Positions 63,485 to 64,000 of a DNA stretch of 64,000 nt are shown here, piece after piece. This DNA comes from Streptomyces sp. NBC_00190 (GTDB taxonomy: Bacteria > Actinomycetota > Actinomycetes > Streptomycetales > Streptomycetaceae). Both the position numbers and the translations under genes were made by a program. The notes beneath the pieces are model-generated. The model was not told the origin of the DNA. It saw only the letters and a list, made by a program, of their open reading frames with translations, and ran no database searches. How positions within the stretch are numbered: position 1 is the stretch's first letter; each line of letters opens with the position of its first letter. The DNA is taken from positions 7,378,001 to 7,442,000 of the forward strand of contig NZ_CP108131.1 of the NCBI RefSeq assembly GCF_036203305.1, given 5' to 3'.

Positions 63485-64000
63485 CTACGACCGGCGGCGG
63501 GGCTTGCCGCCCTTGCCGCCCTTGGGGCCGCCCGAACCGCCGCGGGCGCCCCTGCCGGCCGGCTTTCCGGATGCGGTCTTGCGCTGCGTGCCGCCGCTCC
63601 CGCCCGCGTCCGGACGCTTCGCCTTCGCCTTTGCCTTCGCCTTGGCCGTCGCCTTGTGCTGCTCCGCGGGCGCCTGGCGGCCCCGGGTGCTGTTGACGGT
63701 CCGCCCGCGGACGATCCCGATGAACTGCTCCACCAGATCCGTGGTCTCGTCCTGCGGCCACGACAGCGCGACGCGCGACTCGGGGGCGTCCGAGACCGGC
63801 CGGTACGTCAGGTCCTTGCGGTGGTGCAGGCGCGCGAGGGACTGCGGGACGACGAGCACGCCCACCCCCGCGGCCACCAGCTCGATGGCGTCCGCCGTCG
63901 TCGCGGGGCGCTCGATCGCGGGCCGTCCCGGCAGTCGCTCCCAGTCGAGGGTGTCGTCGAGCGGGTGCAGCACGATCTCCTCGGCCAGATCCGCCGTGGA
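63485..64000 (-). CDS. LysR-type regulator, C-terminal part, with Lys/Ala/Gly tail (partial)
   Basis: The gene enters from beyond the right edge; 172 codons are visible. The fold matches the second half of a LysR substrate-binding domain (TTADAIELVAAGVGVLVVPQSLARLHHRKDLTYRPVSDAPESRVALSW). The last 60 residues are an added basic tail (ATAKAKAKAKAK, then Gly/Lys/Arg-rich ending GGKPRRRS). Such histone-like tails on regulators are known in actinobacteria. The N-terminal DNA-binding domain is outside the window. Confidence 0.8.
   Translation of the reverse strand, partial: STADLAEEIVLHPLDDTLDWERLPGRPAIERPATTADAIELVAAGVGVLVVPQSLARLHHRKDLTYRPVSDAPESRVALSWPQDETTDLVEQFIGIVRGRTVNSTRGRQAPAEQHKATAKAKAKAKAKRPDAGGSGGTQRKTASGKPAGRGARGGSGGPKGGKGGKPRRRS

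Overview
The window is a G+C-rich chromosomal segment from a streptomycete. Supporting signs are a chaplin gene, many GTG starts, DmdR/IdeR-type iron boxes, SHOCT/DUF6325/DUF6153 small proteins, Tat and lipoprotein exports, and three SpoIIE-type (PP2C) regulators. I see no tRNA, rRNA, insertion sequence, phage module or CRISPR array. About 53 genes are supported; the first lacks its normal N-terminus and the last runs off the right edge.

Layout. 0.1-2.9 kb: a 5'-truncated S33 hydrolase, a roadblock-like protein, an ArsR regulator and a SHOCT protein. 3.0-10.7 kb (mostly minus strand): a stress or carbohydrate-flavoured group (DUF6325, GH15, SHOCT/PLDc_N, class II glutamine amidotransferase, a small Cys/His protein, a DUF7144-type membrane protein, an isoamylase early-set domain) ending in a PAS-GAF-PP2C-ATPase protein whose phosphatase domain has lost metal-binding aspartates. 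10.9-13.9 kb: GAPDH with a long N-terminal extension and a secreted subtilisin. 21.3-14.0 kb (minus): a five-gene choline-to-glycine-betaine operon (aldehyde dehydrogenase, choline oxidase-type GMC enzyme, ABC ATPase, fused double permease, lipoprotein), preceded by a CLC antiporter.

28.8-23.0 kb (minus): a tightly overlapped three-gene operon that I consider the most interesting locus. It encodes a small beta-rich protein with gasdermin-like features, a Clp-N-like membrane protein, and a 1322-residue membrane-TPR-CHAT protease with a possible PH/GRAM-like C-terminus. The layout resembles a caspase-like-protease plus pore-former cell-death or immunity system, but the gasdermin call is an inference from pattern recognition and needs structural confirmation.

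29-31 kb: a chaplin, a secreted NlpC/P60 hydrolase and an alpha/beta hydrolase. 31-46 kb: an iron-regulated siderophore locus with three iron boxes, an ABC importer with fused permease, an MFS exporter, two IucA/IucC (NIS) synthetases, a PLP decarboxylase, an N-acyltransferase and an N-hydroxylase. A divergent SAV_915-like gene plus a lysA-type diaminopimelate decarboxylase sit beside one box, so precursor supply may be part of the locus. The enzyme set predicts a citrate bis-hydroxamate siderophore (arthrobactin/schizokinen type).

46-64 kb: two gluzincin metalloproteases, a membrane esterase, a Tat-exported beta carbonic anhydrase, a DUF6153/DUF305 pair, an MBL hydrolase, an acyl-CoA synthetase, a class C serine hydrolase, two intact PP2C regulators, a CBM2-GH18 chitinase, small hypothetical proteins, a VOC protein and a partial LysR-type regulator with a Lys/Ala/Gly-rich tail. 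Convergent gene pairs are commonly separated by near-perfect hairpins that should act as bidirectional terminators.
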